A stretch of 64,000 nt of DNA from Polyangiaceae bacterium (lineage in GTDB: Bacteria > Myxococcota_A > Polyangia > Polyangiales > Polyangiaceae), in NCBI GenBank assembly GCA_009781005.1, contig WQYX01000016.1:1-64000 (forward strand). The letters run 5' to 3'. The stretch's first letter is position 1. Each line of letters opens with the position of its first letter. Both the position numbers and the translations under genes were made by a program. Below, piece by piece: positions 8,216 to 17,238 of the stretch. A model generated the notes under the pieces. It worked only from the letters and a program-made list of their open reading frames with translations, made no database searches and was not told where the DNA came from.

Positions 8216-11200
8216 ATGGCTACATCTTTCGAAATGGGTCCCCGCGACGCGGGATCGAACCTGGGGCATCCTTCAGTGGGTTTCAAGAAGAACGGGCGAA
8301 AAGCTCCGTCCGTAGCGCAACCTCGCGCTGCAACTCGTCCACAGAGTGCGCAAATCAAGGCAACGAAGAAGGGCGAGCGCGCTGCGCGTGGCGTGCGAGG
8401 CGTGACCGTGAACCGCGTCAACACGCGCGCGGGGATCGATCCGCTCGAGAGCGGTGCGCCTGCGCCGAGCACGAGCGGCAACCCCAACGCGAAGCTCGTC
8501 TACGAGCGCCGCTCCAGCATCATTACGAACCCAGATGGATCGATCGTCTTCAAGATGGAAGGCGCCGAGATCCCGTCCACGTGGAGCCAGCTCGCAACCG
8601 ACATCGTCATCTCGAAGTACTTCCGTAAAGCCGGTCTCTTCGGCGATCCGAAACGCGGGGAGAAGAGCGTCCGCCAGGTCGTCCACCGCATTGCGCACAC
8701 GATCCGCGGTGCAGGCGACAAATTCGGCGGCTACTTCGCGACCAAGCACGACGCCGACGCGTTCGAAGCCGAGCTCTCGTACCTCGTGGTTCATCAGTTC
8801 GGCGCGTTCAACTCGCCGGTGTGGTTCAACTGCGGTCTCTGGGCGGAGTACGGCATCGCTGGTTCGGGCGGCAATTGGGCGGCCGCCATGACGGACCTCG
8901 GGCACGCGTCGACGGAGACCGAGATTATCGAAATAACGAACGCGTACGAGCGGCCGCAGTGCTCGGCGTGTTTCATCCAGGCCGTGGACGACGACTTGAT
9001 GGCGATCTACGAGCTGGTCAAAAGCGAAGCTCGCCTCTTCAAGTACGGCTCCGGCACGGGCTCGAACTTCAGCGCCATTCGCGGCAAGCAGGAGAAACTC
9101 TCCGGCGGCGGCACGTCCAGCGGTCTCATGAGTTTCCTCGAAGTGCTCGACCGCGCCGCGGGCGCGACCAAGTCGGGCGGCACCACGCGCCGCGCCGCGA
9201 AGATGGTGTGCCTCGACATGGATCACCCGGAGATCGCGGATTTCATCAACTGGAAAGTCCGCGAAGAGAAGAAGGCGCTCGCGCTCATCGCGGCTGGATA
9301 TTCGAACGACTTCAACGGCGACGCGTATCACACCATCAGCGGTCAGAACTCGAACAACTCGATCCGCGTGACCGACGAGTTCATGAAAGCCGTTCTTGCC
9401 GGCGGCAAGTGGCAGACGATCATGCGCACCACCGGCGAGGTTTGCGACACGTACGAGGCCAAGGATCTGTGGAACCAAGTGGCGAGTGCGGCGTGGCATT
9501 GCGCCGACCCTGGCGTGCAATACGACTCGACGATCAACCGATGGCACACCTGCCCGAACTCCGGAAAGATCAACGCCTCGAATCCGTGCTCCGAGTACAT
9601 GTTCTTGGACGACACGGCGTGCAACCTCGCGTCGATCAACCTCACGAAGTTTCTTCGCGAAGACGAAGCTGGAAACCCGTCGTTCGACGTGGACGGCTTC
9701 CGCCACGCGTGCCGGATCTTCTTCCTCGCGCAGGAGATCCTCGTGGATCTCTCGAGTTACCCGACGAAGAACATCGCGAAAAATAGCCACGACTATCGCT
9801 CGCTCGGCCTCGGCTACGCGAACCTCGGTTCCATGCTCATGCAGATGGGGGTGCCGTACGACTCGGAGGAAGGTCGCACGATTGCCTCCGCACTGACCGC
9901 CATCATGTGCGGACAGGCCTACAGAACGAGCGCGGAGATAGCCGCGAGCAAGGGCGCGTTCAACGGCTTCGCGAAGAACCGCGAACCCATGATTCGCGTC
10001 ATGAACATGCACCGCAACGCGGCCCACCAAATCAACCGCGACCAATGCCCTCCGGCGCTCTACGAGGCCGCGTGCGAAGACTGGGACGAGGCCGTCACGC
10101 TCGGCGAGCGTCATGGCTACCGCAACGCGCAGGCAACGGTGCTCGCGCCCACGGGCACGATCGGCCTCTTGATGGACTGCGACACGACGGGCGTGGAGCC
10201 GGACTTCGCACTTGTAAAATACAAGAAGTTGGCGGGCGGCGGTTACTTCAAGATCGTCAATCAGTCGGTGCCCGCGGCGCTGAAGACACTCGGTTACAGC
10301 GCGAGCGAGATCCAAGAGATCGTCGCCTACGTCACGGGAACCAACACGCTGCTCGCCGCGCCGCACGTGAGCCGTCGCTCACTCAAAGAACGCGGCCTCG
10401 TGGACGCCGATCTCGCGAAGGCCGAAGCGGCGATCCCGAGCGTCTTCGAGCTCGATCAGGCGTTCGCGCCATGGGTCATCGGCGAAGAAGCTTACGATCG
10501 CCTCGGCGTCACCAAGCAGATGGCGAGCGCGCGCGGCTTCAGTCTCCTTCAGCATCTCGGTTTCACGCGTCAGGAGATCGAAGAAGCGCAAGACGCGATC
10601 ATCGGCCGGATGACGATCGAAGGCGCGCCGTACCTCAAACCGTCGCACTACCCCGTGTTCGACTGCGCGAACCGCTGCGGGAAGATCGGTCAGCGATTCC
10701 TCGCTCCCATGAGTCACGTCAAGATGATGGCGGCGGTTCAGCCCTTTCTCTCGGGTGCCATCTCGAAGACCGTCAACCTTCCGAACGAAGCCACGGTCGA
10801 AGATGTTGCGGAGATCTACGAGGAGGGATGGCGTCTCGGCCTGAAGGCCGTCGCGCTCTACCGCGACGGGTGCAAGGCCTCGCAGCCGCTGTCAACGACG
10901 TCCAAAGCCAAATCGAAAGACGACGAAGCGCAAATCATCGAGAGCCCGGAAATGGAGATGCCGGGCCTCGCACCCATTCCGAAAACGAATGCTCCGCAGG
11001 ACGCTACCCAGCTCACGTTGGGCCTCGTTCCTCCGTACGCAACGGGCGGCGCGCGTCCGTCCGGCGTGCGCTGGCGGCTTCCGACGAAGCGCGTTGGCTT
11101 CACGCAGGAGGCGCGCGTGGGCGGCCACAAGATTTTCCTCCGCACCGGTCAATACGAGGATGGCACGCTCGGCGAGATCTTCATCGACATGCACAAAGAA

Positions 11201-11746
11201 GGTGCTGCGTTCCGCTCGATGATGAACTGCTTCGCCATGAGCGTCTCCATCGGTCTTCAGTACGGCGTGCCGCTGCAAACGTACGTAGATCAGTTCACCT
11301 TCACGCGCTTCGAGCCGCAAGGGATCGTTGAAGGCCACCCGTACGTGAAGTTGGCAACATCCATTGTCGACTATCTCTTTCGCACGCTCGCCGTGGAATA
11401 CCTGGGGCGCTACGACCTCGCTCACGTCAAGCCCGAGAGCGACGAAGCCATTCCGCATGTCGGCTTTCTCGGCGGCGGCAACAAGGAGGATCGCGCCGTC
11501 GACTCCGAGCTACCCACGTCGCTCGCCTACACGAAGGAAGCGGTTGCGCGCTCGGCGGCCGAGGCTGCGCCGCTCGAACGCAAGGAGCCCCCTGCGCAGC
11601 ACGTCGCGCCAACCTCGGCGCTCGACGCTCAACTCGACGCCATGATGGGCGACGCCCCGGTGTGCGACGTCTGCGGTCACATCACCGTCCGCAACGGTGC
11701 ATGTTACAAGTGTCTCAATTGCGGAAATTCGATGGGCTGTTCTTAA
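8216..11746 (+). CDS. nrdJ: Vitamin B12-dependent (class II) ribonucleoside-diphosphate reductase
   Basis: Reduces ribonucleotides to deoxyribonucleotides using an adenosylcobalamin-derived thiyl radical, supplying DNA precursors with or without oxygen. The 1176-residue product has the RNR large-subunit barrel with the active-site segments NPCSEYMFLDDTACNLASIN (about residues 457-475) and PTGTIGLLMDCDTTG. The C-terminal region (about 940-1075) carries the TSCPD-type domain found in NrdJ. The last 28 residues form a zinc-ribbon-like CDVCG ... CYKCLNCGNSMGC, which provides the redox-shuttle cysteines. GGAGG lies 9 nt before ATG 8216. The TAA stop abuts repeat element C1. No nrdAB or nrdD gene is in the window. 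Confidence 0.95.
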   Translation: MATSFEMGPRDAGSNLGHPSVGFKKNGRKAPSVAQPRAATRPQSAQIKATKKGERAARGVRGVTVNRVNTRAGIDPLESGAPAPSTSGNPNAKLVYERRSSIITNPDGSIVFKMEGAEIPSTWSQLATDIVISKYFRKAGLFGDPKRGEKSVRQVVHRIAHTIRGAGDKFGGYFATKHDADAFEAELSYLVVHQFGAFNSPVWFNCGLWAEYGIAGSGGNWAAAMTDLGHASTETEIIEITNAYERPQCSACFIQAVDDDLMAIYELVKSEARLFKYGSGTGSNFSAIRGKQEKLSGGGTSSGLMSFLEVLDRAAGATKSGGTTRRAAKMVCLDMDHPEIADFINWKVREEKKALALIAAGYSNDFNGDAYHTISGQNSNNSIRVTDEFMKAVLAGGKWQTIMRTTGEVCDTYEAKDLWNQVASAAWHCADPGVQYDSTINRWHTCPNSGKINASNPCSEYMFLDDTACNLASINLTKFLREDEAGNPSFDVDGFRHACRIFFLAQEILVDLSSYPTKNIAKNSHDYRSLGLGYANLGSMLMQMGVPYDSEEGRTIASALTAIMCGQAYRTSAEIAASKGAFNGFAKNREPMIRVMNMHRNAAHQINRDQCPPALYEAACEDWDEAVTLGERHGYRNAQATVLAPTGTIGLLMDCDTTGVEPDFALVKYKKLAGGGYFKIVNQSVPAALKTLGYSASEIQEIVAYVTGTNTLLAAPHVSRRSLKERGLVDADLAKAEAAIPSVFELDQAFAPWVIGEEAYDRLGVTKQMASARGFSLLQHLGFTRQEIEEAQDAIIGRMTIEGAPYLKPSHYPVFDCANRCGKIGQRFLAPMSHVKMMAAVQPFLSGAISKTVNLPNEATVEDVAEIYEEGWRLGLKAVALYRDGCKASQPLSTTSKAKSKDDEAQIIESPEMEMPGLAPIPKTNAPQDATQLTLGLVPPYATGGARPSGVRWRLPTKRVGFTQEARVGGHKIFLRTGQYEDGTLGEIFIDMHKEGAAFRSMMNCFAMSVSIGLQYGVPLQTYVDQFTFTRFEPQGIVEGHPYVKLATSIVDYLFRTLAVEYLGRYDLAHVKPESDEAIPHVGFLGGGNKEDRAVDSELPTSLAYTKEAVARSAAEAAPLERKEPPAQHVAPTSALDAQLDAMMGDAPVCDVCGHITVRNGACYKCLNCGNSMGCS

Positions 11747-11880
11747 GGGGACCCCTCCGCGCGTCTCGCTTCGCTCCCCGCGCGTGCTCCCCTTGGGCTG
11801 GTGCTCGTCAGGCGGGCAAAGCCCGCCTTCCTGCGCGCCGCCAGGGGAGCCACGTTGTGCCGAGATTGCAAGCGTCATGT
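11747..11880 (+). repeat. Family C element, copy C1
   Basis: It starts GGGGACCCCTCCGCGCG immediately after the nrdJ TAA stop and continues through TCTCGCTTCGCTCC, an internal inverted pair CTCCCCTTGG/CCAGGGGAG, and GCCGAGATTGC. The inverse copy C2 (53655-53799) matches it over almost the whole length; C1 lacks an internal GC-rich hairpin present in C2. Fragments occur at 37628 and 38276. It could serve as a 3'-end RNA structure. Confidence 0.8.
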
Positions 11881-11933
11881 CGTCCGGGAGTCAGCTCACG
11901 ACAAGCATCTCTTAATCACGTATCTTGTGCGGC

Positions 11934-12581
11934 ATGAGTGCCGCGGTCTCTCCCGCTCCCCTGCCCGACCGACTTTCATTCCTTGATGACCGCGCGAAAG
12001 CTCGCGCCGTGGCTGCTGTGCGCGAATTCGAATCGCACACGTCGGCGGAGCTGGTCATCACGGTTCGAAAGCAGGTTCGAAGCTACGCGGAGAGCGACGT
12101 CATCGTCGGCGCGCTGTTCGCGTTTGCCATGCTCATGGTTCTTCTCTTTCATCCAATCGAGTTCTCGATCGACTGGATGCCGCTGGATGTCATCGTCGCG
12201 TTCGCCCTCGGTTTCTCGTTTTCACGCGTTTTGCCACCTGTACGAAGGCTTTTCGTGCGCGCGAAAAAGCGCCGTGAAGCATTGGAGCTCGCTGCCAAAG
12301 CAGCTTTCTATGACCTTGGTATCACGCGCACCAGGGGGCGCACCGGTGTGCTCGTCTTCGTTGCCATTGTTGAAGGCATGGTTGCCATCGTGACCGATAC
12401 GGGTGTGACGGCGGAGGCGAAGAAGGCTGCCGCCGAAGCCCAAGACGCACTCGAGGCGGCTCTCGTGCACAAGGACATGCAAACGTTCGCCGAAACGCTG
12501 GAGAAGCTCGGACCTCTCTTCGGCGCGACCATGGTGCACGCCGAAGATGACGTCAACGAGCTGCCTGACGAGATCGCGTGA
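11934..12581 (+). CDS. TPM-domain membrane protein
   Basis: A 215-residue protein starting at ATG 11934; a TTG nine bases earlier is less likely. The N-terminal part (FLDDRAKARAVAAVREFESHTSAELVITVRK) is typical of the TPM (YgcG/MBB_0) fold. Two membrane segments follow at about residues 48-90. The domain then continues as GRTGVLVFVAIVEGMVAIVTD, with a C-terminal helix. TPM proteins are linked to envelope stress, phosphatase-like activity and photosystem repair; no specific role can be assigned. It is followed after about 11 bp by two Tim44-like proteins, an arrangement known for TPM/Tim44 clusters. Confidence 0.75.
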   Translation: MSAAVSPAPLPDRLSFLDDRAKARAVAAVREFESHTSAELVITVRKQVRSYAESDVIVGALFAFAMLMVLLFHPIEFSIDWMPLDVIVAFALGFSFSRVLPPVRRLFVRAKKRREALELAAKAAFYDLGITRTRGRTGVLVFVAIVEGMVAIVTDTGVTAEAKKAAAEAQDALEAALVHKDMQTFAETLEKLGPLFGATMVHAEDDVNELPDEIA

Positions 12582-12592
12582 GAGAGATTGCC

Positions 12593-14116
12593 ATGAAAGG
12601 AAGATTTCTCTCGCTACTTGGCAAAGATCGCCGCGTGCATGCCGTGGTTGCCATCGTCCTCTTCATGGCGATGTTGCTCCTTCAGGGAGGGCTTGCCTAT
12701 GCATCGCGGCCGGGTGGAGGCAGCTCCTATTCCGGGGGGCACAGCTCTGGAGGTCACAGCGGTGGCGGTGGCGGAGGGGGTGACGGCGCAGCACTGGCTT
12801 GGCTTATCGTGCTCTGCTTCGAGCACCCGCTCATCGGCATTCCGCTCGTCATCGTACTCCTCGTCATCGCATACTTTCGCTTCTCGTCACGAGGAGGGGG
12901 TAACGGGTGGTCGACAGGTGGGAGTTATGCTCCTGCCCCATCTTCGTCGCGTCCGCTGCTCCGCCCGCAGCTCGAGCAAATCCGGCGTACGGATCCGGCC
13001 TTCTCCATCGTTGTCTTCGAGGACTTTCTCTACTTCCTCTATGCCGAGATGCACCGCGCGCGCGGCGCATCGGGTATCGATGCGCTTGCACCTTACCTCT
13101 CCGATAACGCGCGTGCAGCACTCCGTGGCGACGGACGCGTTGCGGAAGTGACAGGGATCATTATTGGCTCTTTGTCTTACGACAACATCGTGGTCAACCC
13201 GGACGGATCGGCAACGGTGACCGTGATCGTTGAATCGAATTACGTGGAGCGTTATCGCCCGCAAGGCGAGCAGCGCTTCTTCGTGAAAGAAGAAATCACG
13301 CTCGGGCGTGCGGCCGGGGCTCGCTCGCGAACACCGGACAAGGCACGCACCCTCAACTGCCCGAATTGCGGCGGCCCGCTCTCCGCCATCCGCGGCAAGA
13401 CATGCAGCTACTGCCATACCCAAATCGACAGCGGGACAAAGGATTGGGCCATCACCAGCATTCGGTTGCTCGAGCGCGAGACGCGCGGCCCCTTGCTCAC
13501 GTCCAATGTGCAAGAAGAAGGGACGAATCTCCCAACCATCGTGGATCCCAATGCGCGGACTGTGTTCGCGCAGATTCAAGCCAAAGATCCAACCTTCACC
13601 TGGGCGCGCCTGGAACAGCGCACTGGCCTCATTTTTCAGGAATTTCATGCGGGATGGGTGGGGCGTGATCCTGCGAAGATGCGCCCGTTCTTGAGCGACA
13701 ACTTGTTTCAGTCGCAGCTTTATTGGATTGACTTGTACCGTGCTGCAAGATGCATCAATCGCACGGACGGGAGCGCGATCACGCGCCTCGAACTCGCGAG
13801 CGCAACCACCGACGCCTACTATGATTCCATCACCGTGCGCCTGTACGGAACGGGCCTTGATTACACCGTGAGCGAAGACGGCAAGGTGCTCTCCGGAAGC
13901 ACACGCCGGCCGCGCGTTTACTCCGAATACTGGACGCTTATCCGAGGCGCGCAGAAGAAGCCGACCGACAAGGGCGATAAGCAATGCCCCAATTGTGGCG
14001 CGCCACTCAATATCAATATGACTGGCAATTGCCAATACTGCAAGGTTAAAGTCACAAGTGGCGAATATGATTGGGTGCTCTCACGCATCGAGCAGGATGA
14101 GGCTTACAGGGGGTAG
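12593..14116 (+). CDS. Tim44-like domain membrane protein with two zinc ribbons (copy 1)
   Basis: A 507-residue protein from ATG 12593; an in-frame GTG at 12578 overlaps the TPM stop. The N terminus is a signal or anchor segment followed by ARPGGGSS-type Gly/Ser-rich sequence (SRPGGGSSYSGGHSSGG), characteristic of bacterial Tim44-like proteins, then a second membrane segment (about residues 65-90). The soluble part contains two related Tim44-like units, each followed by a zinc ribbon: [20 protein letters not shown] with [19 protein letters not shown], and DPTFTWARLEQRTGLIFQEF with [19 protein letters not shown]. Bacterial Tim44 proteins bind membranes or other proteins; the function here is unknown. 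The end overlaps the next gene by 20 bp. Confidence 0.75.
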   Translation: MKGRFLSLLGKDRRVHAVVAIVLFMAMLLLQGGLAYASRPGGGSSYSGGHSSGGHSGGGGGGGDGAALAWLIVLCFEHPLIGIPLVIVLLVIAYFRFSSRGGGNGWSTGGSYAPAPSSSRPLLRPQLEQIRRTDPAFSIVVFEDFLYFLYAEMHRARGASGIDALAPYLSDNARAALRGDGRVAEVTGIIIGSLSYDNIVVNPDGSATVTVIVESNYVERYRPQGEQRFFVKEEITLGRAAGARSRTPDKARTLNCPNCGGPLSAIRGKTCSYCHTQIDSGTKDWAITSIRLLERETRGPLLTSNVQEEGTNLPTIVDPNARTVFAQIQAKDPTFTWARLEQRTGLIFQEFHAGWVGRDPAKMRPFLSDNLFQSQLYWIDLYRAARCINRTDGSAITRLELASATTDAYYDSITVRLYGTGLDYTVSEDGKVLSGSTRRPRVYSEYWTLIRGAQKKPTDKGDKQCPNCGAPLNINMTGNCQYCKVKVTSGEYDWVLSRIEQDEAYRG

Positions 14117-15665
14117 GCGCGGTCTCGCGCGTATCGTCACGGTTCTTGCCGCCATCTTTTTGGCGATATCGCTCCTTCAGAGCGGGCTTGCCTATGCGGC
14201 ACGTCCGGGTGGTGGCAGCTCGCATTCGAGTGGCGGCAGCCATAGTTCCGGCGGCAGTCATAGTTCCGGGGGAAGCTACCATAGCTCTGGGAGCAGTAGC
14301 AGCTCCGGCTCCGGAAGCGACGGGGGCGACGAATGGGTCGCTTACACCATTTTCGGCTTTGCGGGGATAGTGCATGGGGTAGTGTATGGAGTTCGCGTTT
14401 TCCAACGGCGAAAAAATGGGCGAACGTGGACTTCCAGTCTCCTCCCCTACTTTCACGATGAGGAGGACGAAACGTGGACGGCAGGGCGCAGTGCACCCCC
14501 GCCAGCGGTGCCGCGTTCGCATCTCGAGCAACTCCGGCGCACGGATCCGGCCTTCTCCATCGTTGTCTTCGAGGACTTCCTCTATTTCCTCTATGCCGAG
14601 ATGCACCGGGCGCGTGCTGCAGGTCTTGACATGCTCTCGCCTTACCTTACCGACGGCGTGCGCGCCGCGCTTCGTAACGACGGGCGTATCGCGGAGGTGA
14701 CAGGGATCATCATCGGCGCAATGACCTATAACATCATCTCCGTTGGAGCCGATGGAGGGGCCACGGTCAGGGTCATCATCGAATCGAATTACGTGGAGCG
14801 TTATCGTCCGCAGGGCGAGCAGCGCTTCTTCGTAAAAGAAGAAATCACCCTCCGACGCGCGGCCGGAGTACGCTCCCGCACACCGGACAAGGCGCACACC
14901 CTCAACTGCCCCCATTGCGGCGGCCCGCTGTCAGCGATTCGCGGCAACATGTGCGGCTTTTGCCATACGCAAATCAACAGCATGACGAAGGATTGGGCCA
15001 TTACGGACTTTCGGGGATTCGAACGTAAGACGCTCGGCCCCTTGCTCACGTCGGACGTCGAAGAGACGGGCACGGATCTCCCAACCATCTTCGATCCGAA
15101 TGCGCGCTCGGTCTTCGCGCAGATTCAAGCCAAAGATCCAACCTTCACCTGGGAGCTCCTCGAGCAGCGCATTGGCCTCATTTTCCAAGAATTCCATGCG
15201 GGATGGGTGGGGCGTGATCCCGCGAAGATGCGCCCGTTCTTGAGCGACAATTTGTTTCAGTCGCAGCTTTATTGGATTGACTTGTATCGTGCCGCAAGGT
15301 GCACCAATCGCACCGATGGCGCGCACATCACGCGCCTCGAGTTCGTAAGTGCAACCACCGACGCGTATTACGATTCCATCACCGTGCGCCTGTACGGAAC
15401 AGGCCTTGATTACACCGTGAGCGACGACGGAAAGGTGCTCTCCGGAAGCACGCGCCGCCCGCGCGCATACTCCGAGTACTGGACCCTCATTCGAGGTGCG
15501 CAGAAAAAACACACGGACAAGAGCCATACGCAATGCCCCCATTGCGGCGCACCACTCAACATCAATATGACCGGCAATTGCCAATACTGCGGGGCAAAGG
15601 TCACAAGTGGCGAATATGATTGGGTGCTCTCACGCATCGAGCAGGATGAAGCGTATACGGGGTAG
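14097..15665 (+). CDS. Tim44-like domain membrane protein with two zinc ribbons (copy 2)
   Basis: A 522-residue paralogue of the preceding gene with the same order: N-terminal membrane segment, [14 protein letters not shown] linker, Tim44-like unit, zinc ribbon, Tim44-like unit, zinc ribbon. The start ATG 14097 is preceded directly by GAGCAGG and lies 20 bp inside copy 1; the frame extends further upstream without a better start. The linker is longer and Ser-rich, with repeated SHSSGG, and the N-terminal 110 residues differ from copy 1. The last about 250 residues are almost identical to copy 1 at protein and DNA level, which indicates recent duplication or gene conversion of the C-terminal part. 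Confidence 0.75.
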   Translation: MRLTGGRRGLARIVTVLAAIFLAISLLQSGLAYAARPGGGSSHSSGGSHSSGGSHSSGGSYHSSGSSSSSGSGSDGGDEWVAYTIFGFAGIVHGVVYGVRVFQRRKNGRTWTSSLLPYFHDEEDETWTAGRSAPPPAVPRSHLEQLRRTDPAFSIVVFEDFLYFLYAEMHRARAAGLDMLSPYLTDGVRAALRNDGRIAEVTGIIIGAMTYNIISVGADGGATVRVIIESNYVERYRPQGEQRFFVKEEITLRRAAGVRSRTPDKAHTLNCPHCGGPLSAIRGNMCGFCHTQINSMTKDWAITDFRGFERKTLGPLLTSDVEETGTDLPTIFDPNARSVFAQIQAKDPTFTWELLEQRIGLIFQEFHAGWVGRDPAKMRPFLSDNLFQSQLYWIDLYRAARCTNRTDGAHITRLEFVSATTDAYYDSITVRLYGTGLDYTVSDDGKVLSGSTRRPRAYSEYWTLIRGAQKKHTDKSHTQCPHCGAPLNINMTGNCQYCGAKVTSGEYDWVLSRIEQDEAYTG

Positions 15666-15697
15666 GCGCATCTGCCTCGGCCGGGTATGCTCCGCCC

Positions 15698-17089
15698 ATG
15701 ACTACGGAAGCCCAATCTCGGTCGGACGCGCTCGTCTTTTTCGGTGCGTCGGGTGATCTCGCTTACAAAAAGATCTTTCCTGCACTCGACGCGCTCATCC
15801 GCCGGGGCAAACTCGAGGTGCCCATTGTCGGCGTTGCCAAGTCCGGCTGGACGCGGGAACAATTGCTCGCACGCGCAAAAGATAGCCTTATCGCAAACAA
15901 GTGCTTCAATGAAGTTTCATTCCAGAAGCTCAGCGCGCAACTGCGCTACGTCGACAGCGACTACCACGAATCCGCCACATTCGATCGGATCAGGAGCGAG
16001 CTCGGCGCGGCGGCGCGGCCGCTCCACTACCTTGCCATCCCGCCAAGCATGTTTCCAACGGTTGCATCGCGTCTGCACGAAGCCGGGCTCGCCGCGAATG
16101 CCCGGGTCGTGGTGGAAAAACCCTTCGGTCGTGATCTCGCGAGTGCGCGCGTGCTCAACGAAACCTTGCACCAGTTCTTTCCTGAAGAAGCAATCTTTCG
16201 CATTGACCATTATCTCGGAAAAGAGACCGTTCAGAACATTCTTTATTTCCGCTTTGCCAATGCATTCCTCGAACCCATTTTGAATCGCCAGTACGTCGAG
16301 AACGTGCAGATTACAATGGCCGAATCCTTCGGAGTTCGCGGGCGCGGCAAGTTCTATGAAGAGACCGGCGTCATCCGCGACGTCATCCAGAACCACCTTC
16401 TTCAAATCGTTAGCTACCTCGCGATGGAGGCACCCTCGAGCACATATGCCGAGGCCATACGCGACGAGCAGTCGAAAGTCCTGCGCACCGTGCGACCCAT
16501 GAGCGTGGAGAACATGGTGCGCGGCCAGTTCAATGGCTATCTCAAGGAGCCCGGGGTCGCGTCCGACTCGCACGTGGCAACGTACGCGGCGCTGCGCATG
16601 TTCGTCGACTCGTGGCGCTGGGAGGGCGTGCCATTCATCGTGCGCGCCGGAAAATCGCTCGCCGCAACGTGCACGGAAGTGATGGTGGAATTCAAGAACC
16701 CACCGCAGGTGGTTTTCAAGGAGCCAGCGCCAAGCATGGGCAATTATCTGCGTTTCCGCCTGAGCCCCGATGTTGTCATTGCACTCGGCGCGCGCGCCAA
16801 GCAGCCCGGCGAGAAGATGTTCGGATCCCCCGTCGAGCTATCGGTTGTAGAAGAGCCGGAGCAGGGCACCGCCGGACGCATGGAGGCCTACGAGCGGTTG
16901 CTCGGCGATGCGATGGCAGGAGATGCCACCTTGTTTGCACGTCAGGATGTCGTGGAAGCAGCATGGGCGATCGTGGATCCCGTCATCCATGGACCAAGTC
17001 CAATGTTCTCGTATGAGCCTGGTACATGGGGACCCAAGGAAGCCGACAGACTCGTCGCCGACGTGGGTGGCTGGAACCCCCTGCTTTAA
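15698..17089 (+). CDS. zwf: Glucose-6-phosphate 1-dehydrogenase
   Basis: Catalyses the first step of the oxidative pentose phosphate pathway, making NADPH and 6-phosphogluconolactone. The 463-residue protein has the coenzyme motif [11 protein letters not shown] (residues 15-25), the substrate signature RIDHYLGKE (168-176) and the catalytic-base region [10 protein letters not shown]. All are diagnostic of Zwf; the length is slightly under the usual 480-495. It follows the Tim44-like genes by 32 bp on the same strand. Its TAA stop is 28 bp from repeat A2. No 6-phosphogluconolactonase or gnd gene is adjacent. Confidence 0.95.
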   Translation: MTTEAQSRSDALVFFGASGDLAYKKIFPALDALIRRGKLEVPIVGVAKSGWTREQLLARAKDSLIANKCFNEVSFQKLSAQLRYVDSDYHESATFDRIRSELGAAARPLHYLAIPPSMFPTVASRLHEAGLAANARVVVEKPFGRDLASARVLNETLHQFFPEEAIFRIDHYLGKETVQNILYFRFANAFLEPILNRQYVENVQITMAESFGVRGRGKFYEETGVIRDVIQNHLLQIVSYLAMEAPSSTYAEAIRDEQSKVLRTVRPMSVENMVRGQFNGYLKEPGVASDSHVATYAALRMFVDSWRWEGVPFIVRAGKSLAATCTEVMVEFKNPPQVVFKEPAPSMGNYLRFRLSPDVVIALGARAKQPGEKMFGSPVELSVVEEPEQGTAGRMEAYERLLGDAMAGDATLFARQDVVEAAWAIVDPVIHGPSPMFSYEPGTWGPKEADRLVADVGGWNPLL

Positions 17090-17117
17090 TCCATGTAGCT
17101 ACAACACACGAGGCGAG

Positions 17118-17237
17118 ACCGCTTTCAAGTTGACGCGAGGTCGAGGCGGGGCCGAGGAGCGGACCGGAACAGCCTTGAAGGCTTTGAGGACCGCACCGCA
17201 GGCCCCAACGATGAGATCGCGGCAAATCGAAAGCGGT
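17118..17237. repeat. Family A palindromic element, copy A2
   Basis: A complete 120-bp copy, inverted relative to A1. It begins ACCGCTTTCAAGTTGACGCG and ends with AAATCGAAAGCGGT. It lies between the convergent zwf and ggt genes; the ggt TGA stop (17239-17241, minus strand) is one base beyond its right end. The flanking GAG and CTC extend the inverted repeat by about three bases. In one frame it is stop-free and would encode RTAPQAPTMRSRQIESG, nearly the peptide translated in the TonB-like gene at 52887. Confidence 0.88.
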
Positions 17238-17238
17238 C

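Noticed and set aside
8273-10366. 697-codon minus-strand open frame antisense to nrdJ
   Set aside because: The composition is Arg/Val/His-rich as expected for a shadow frame of a GC-rich gene; nrdJ has clear active-site motifs.
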